Assembly (NCBI GenBank): GCA_933228895.1
Contig: OW121856.1
Location: 103,825,027 to 103,889,026, forward strand
Length of the DNA: 64,000 nucleotides
Direction of reading: 5' to 3'
Source of the DNA: Platycnemis pennipes
Lineage: Eukaryota > Arthropoda > Insecta > Odonata > Platycnemididae
Below the pieces are notes generated by a model that worked only from the letters and a program-made list of their open reading frames with translations, was not told where the DNA came from and did not search any database. This document shows, in pieces, positions 59,996-64,000 of this stretch; the first letter of the stretch is position 1; each line of letters opens with the position of its first letter. Both the position numbers and the translations under genes were made by a program.

Positions 59996-62947
59996 ACTTT
60001 ATGCATGAGTCGAAAACTAACGTCTCCTCGACTTCAAACACAAAATGTGGGCCGAAAACGTAGTGGGAGGCCATTATTATAATTTATTCCCTGCCTCCGA
60101 GACTATATACATAATACAACGCTGCATTGCATGACACCGTATAATTATAGGGTAATCGGATTTCGCGTGGTCTTTTTTTCTCCCCCAGAAACCCCTATTT
60201 GTTTTTTTCCGTATAAGACACCCTGTTGGCATAACTTACGCCTTCCCGCTGAGTTTGTCTTCTAGGTTATCCGCGCGGCCTCTTCAAAAAATGCTGTCCG
60301 ACTACCTCGCCTCAGTCTCAATTTGCATTTTGCGGGAGAAGATTAATTTCCGTAATTTGTCGTCGATATGAATTATCAAGAATGTAGACCTCGGCTCGAA
60401 ATAAAAATCTTTTTCCCTGAAAAACTCCAAAGTTTTTTTTCCAGGCAGATAATATCACTCCGTATTGCTATGGAGATTGTGATAAAACGACAAGCGCTTA
60501 AAGGGTAGAAGTCTTTACAGGGTTCACCAGAAGATGCACCCAAGAGCTGTTCTTTTATTTTCTTCTTATAGCCCTAGAAAATAGTGAACTGTGCTTTGAT
60601 TAAAGGGGAAAAATGTTATAATAGCTTAAACCGATGTTACTTCACTCTAAACAGCACACTATTAAAATTACTAGGATTTTATCTACAATTAAAAATAGAT
60701 TGAACCTTTCATATAATTTTAATCGAATTAAGGTGCTAATCTCTAGGAAAATACTTCGGATTATAATAATATAATGTACTCACCCTGCAGAAAATTTTAG
60801 TGAGACTCTTGTGTAATTATGGTACTCCTATTCACATTAGACCACTCATATTTGAAATTACGCATCATAAATCTGTACAATTTGTAGATTTATGTATTCT
60901 GCTCCAATTCTAGGAAAATGTTGTTGAATATGAATAAAGAGCATATATTCATAGTTATAACACTGCATTAAAGTTGTGCAAGTATTTTGCAATAATAACT
61001 GTCAAAATCCCGAATAGTTACTCATTATTGTATAAATTTTACTGTTAGTTACCCAGTTCTGCACAATTCCATACCATAATTCCGAATTATATTGGAAAAA
61101 TGGCTGGACCTTTTCTCTTAATTATAATTTATTTTAACTTGATTTTAAAATCACATGTTTTTGCAATAAGCATATGTTTAATGCATACGATCTATTATAC
61201 TGTAAGTATAAGTTATGCTGTCACATGCTAGCATGGAATCGGGAAATCAATAGAAAAAATTATTGTGTATCGGTTTTTTGTATCGAACGAAAGAATAATT
61301 AATATTATAGAGCGATTCTTTTTGATGGCTCAATTGCCATAACTACCCAGTCACTTTTGAGTTAGAATGGAATATGATGCTATATAAAAAAACATAAGCA
61401 TTAAACATGGAAGAACAATTTTTAACGACTGAAAAAAGTTTCGTTATATCCCTGAGTAACCGCAACCCACAACGCACCTAATCCAATTCCACCAAAATCA
61501 ACCAAAAGTTACTTTCCTCAGAGATGGGTAGAGCTCTCAGAGTGCTGACACTTATCAAATGCACACATTTGTGAGGAAGCAGTTTCGTTTCCTAGGATGG
61601 ATGAGAATCCCCGCTATGTTTATTTCCAGATGTTACCGTATTTAAAATGGTGTGGTCTCACGGAACTTCAACCGGGTTTTTGATGGTTGGCTCGGTCTGC
61701 CAAATAAATACTGTCTTCTCAAACCAATGACCTGAGTTCGACTTACTGCAGTGACAAGTTTTTAAAAAAGAATCGTATTTGAGTGTCCAGGGAAAAAAAA
61801 CTACGAGTGCAGCTCAACACTTTGGATGAGGGGTTTCTTTTCATTGAGAATTGACTAAATACAAGGCAAGATTTATCCACAATTTTCGTTTACTACTATA
61901 ATCGTATCTATATGTTGATATCCAACATTTTTAATGGTGGAATAACCATAAGTTTTTGATAGAGTCGTGCAATAATAGGGACAAAAGTTTGATTCAAACT
62001 GCGTTCATACCGCAACCAAGCCTAAAAGCTTAGCTCAAGATGTCGCGTGACTTACGTAATCTAGGGACTCTTGCGGCAAAAAATAATTAAACAATATTGA
62101 GCATAGTAAGTACCGACTAGGAAGACAAAGTGGAAAAAAACTGAAAGTAGGAGTGCTTTTCGAAGGCGGAACTACCAAGCACAAATCCTAATGAAGTATA
62201 AAATGAACTTATTTGTGTAGAGAAGACAATTTCTATCTCTGTACCACTGTACCACCCATAATCCCCCGAAATAATCTTGTAAATGGAATAGTTCACTACT
62301 TGAATGGACGTATCAAACGGCCGCGCAGATCAGAAACCCAACGCTCTAAACCCTAAACTACCACTGTCAAAATATTTATTTTTTGCAGTGCAGAAAACGA
62401 TGGAATATATGAATAAAGTATATGACATTCACCTAATGATAAAAATGCTGTATAATCGAATTTAAAGTTGAATCTTGCGTTGAAACACGATAATAGTATG
62501 GAAATGTAGTCGTAAAGAGTATTTGTTTCAAAGTTAGCGTTCAATACGCTTGAGAAAAACATTCAAAAGAACATGAATATCAAATGGTAACTCCAAAAGA
62601 TTGCTCCAAATCGTTCAATAGGGAGTGTTTATTTCTTGATATCAATCAATTAACCCACATTCCACCTCAACGGTGTGTGGTAAGGGATAAAATAACTATC
62701 AAAACGTACTAATAAAGTTCAATATAACTGAATTAGAGAAACAAGTTATTCATACAACGATCAGGCACGATCAGCTAAATGATTAGTTTCTGTGATGGAA
62801 TTTTTATGCTTATAATGGCATAGAAATTTCCTAAAATTTATTTTGTGCCAACCATTGCACATTTTTTGAAAATCTTGCGTCCATAAAATTGATTTGAAAA
62901 TTTTCCATTCGATCAAAACTTAATTTGCCTGCATCCTTCATATATAT
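59996..62947. other. No supported feature
   Basis: AT-rich. A B-box-like 'gagttcgactt' at about 61733 follows 'ttggctcggtctgcc' and could be a SINE head, unconfirmed. No ORF above background. Confidence 0.4.
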
Positions 62948-63484
62948 ATGCGTTATAAAAGTTCTTTGCCCTCGGAAAATTCGACCAACCGCCGTAAATG
63001 GTTTGGCTGTCGCTCAAAGCTAATTACCATCAATTCCCTTACGGAGCCCAGGGTGGTCTTTTTCCATTACGAGCCTTGTTTGGGACGCGCGTGCGTTGCA
63101 ATTTCTCACGTCTCCATTGTGAACTTGTCGGGACGCTACACGGTCGTTTCTGCGAATGAGATTCCACACTCAAGGGCAGGACGGGCTTACTCGCCTTTTC
63201 CCACTCCCCATCCAAGAAAGCTGAGCGTTAAAGATCTTTGCGTTCCCCGCCTCCGTTCCGCATTTACGCGTAAAACGTACCAATTCGTATCGCTGTGTCT
63301 GCGCAAGCTGTCGCTTCTTGGCTTTATCTCCTCACCCTATCATGGGCTAAACACATTTGAGAAGCATGTGGACACGAAACTAGAATTTATTAAAAAGGTT
63401 TTTAGAAATAAGATAAATGGAGGAAAGAGGGCTGTTACTTCCTATTTATTAGGCATCATCTATTCGAGCGTTTTGGAGGGATAT
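62948..63484 (+). other. Open frame of unknown nature running into LINE-B
   Basis: A 201-codon frame spans 62948-63553. Its first ~135 codons lie in GC-richer unique sequence. The last ~20 codons come from a LINE-B relic (LKCHFSPLLL corresponds to FKMSFFPRTI). The text upstream (ENSTNRRKWFGCRSKLITIN, RACVAISHVSIVNLSGRYTV) matches nothing that I know. No splice site at the junction was identified. Most likely a chance frame in locally stop-poor DNA; a decayed exon is the alternative. Confidence 0.2.
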
Positions 63485-63700
63485 ATTGTCGTACCGATAG
63501 ATTTAAAATGTCATTTTTCCCCCTTACTATTAGAGAATACAATTGGTAGGTAGCATAGTAAATGTATAGGTAGGGAAATATTGTAGAGTTGTCTGTAGTG
63601 CATGATGCATGTATAAACAAGCAGTCCCTTTCTTACTATGTACATAATAGCAATGTAGCTGCACGTTACACTATTGTTATCATGTTTCCATGCAATACCC
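63485..63700 (+). mobile_element. Decayed LINE-B fragment
   Basis: 'gatagatttaaaatgtcatt' (the FKMSFF block) followed by 'ggtagcatagtaaatgtata', 'gtctgtagtgcatgatgcat' and 'gtagctgcacg', all in LINE-B order. The (GTAGAT)n end is lost. Confidence 0.78.
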
Positions 63701-64000
63701 TACTGTCGGCACAGAAATTATGTGCACTCGAGTTTGCTAAATCTTCTTAATTATCTATCTTAAAAAATACTAATAACAAATTAATATATTAGTATGCAGA
63801 AACACTAATCACACCTTAATTTTTCGTATTTCACTCTGCGTTATCGAAGAGCAAACATAAAATTTTAAAACGCATTTTAATATTTTTACAACAGTTGTAA
63901 CGTAAAACGTTCCGGTTTCAGACGGTGTTCGAGCAAAGCGTGGACTTTCATAACTAGTAAATCAATAATAAGTCCTTCAATTGCAACCAAAGTTGATGCA
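63701..64000. other. No feature seen
   Basis: AT-rich sequence up to the window edge. Confidence 0.45.

Noticed and set aside
61640..61770. Possible SINE head near 61.7 kb
   Set aside because: B box deviates at key positions and the body matches nothing in the window.
1..64000. CRISPR arrays, bacterial operons, prophage or viral genes
   Set aside because: No regularly spaced repeats, no dense ORFs with ribosome-binding sites and no capsid, integrase or envelope-like motifs anywhere.

Overview
The window looks like intergenic or intronic DNA from a eukaryote, most likely an arthropod and probably an insect. It is AT-rich, with almost no long open frames. It is full of decayed non-LTR retrotransposons and tRNA-derived SINEs of the kind abundant in arthropod genomes. 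I see no operons, bacterial ribosome-binding sites, CRISPR array, rRNA, phage genes or virus genes. The species cannot be named from the sequence alone.

Layout. 0-5 kb: a possible SINE relic, a small fold-back carrying hammerhead-ribozyme-like core bases (Penelope-like), then a 509-bp inverted repeat whose arms look identical, around a 668-bp spacer. 5-12.4 kb: a duplicated ~210-bp block, a 73-nt near-perfect hairpin, LINE relics, one plausible minus-strand terminal coding exon (9511-9827) and a possible SANT/Myb-like fragment. 14-20 kb: purine- and pyrimidine-rich blocks, an old LINE copy and a second fold-back with hammerhead-like bases. 21.6-23.7 kb: a possible spliced exon pair and a broken copy of a multicopy arthropod repeat protein. 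25-48 kb: the densest mobile-element region, with LINEs of three families (called LINE-A, LINE-B and LINE-C here), at least six SINE-type copies, two nested insertions with target-site duplications, and a tRNA-core element whose ends are inverted repeats. 48-63 kb: mostly unique AT-rich sequence with pyrimidine-rich islands. 63.5-63.7 kb: a last LINE-B relic.

LINE-A is recognised by a C-terminal reverse-transcriptase tail ending in AASNQS and a (ATG)n 3' end. LINE-C has the same type of 3' end but a divergent protein. LINE-B is CR1/Jockey-like, with the motifs PHLEYAASVWDP and KMSFFPRTIR and a (GTAGAT)n 3' end. Every copy is truncated, frameshifted or both.

No complete host gene can be supported. 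The best protein-coding signals are the 9.5-9.8 kb exon and, more weakly, the 21.6-21.8 kb exons. The most unusual structures are the 509-bp palindrome, the two ribozyme-like fold-backs, the TIR-flanked tRNA-core element and a strong strand bias of the pyrimidine-rich islands, nearly all of which are on the + strand.
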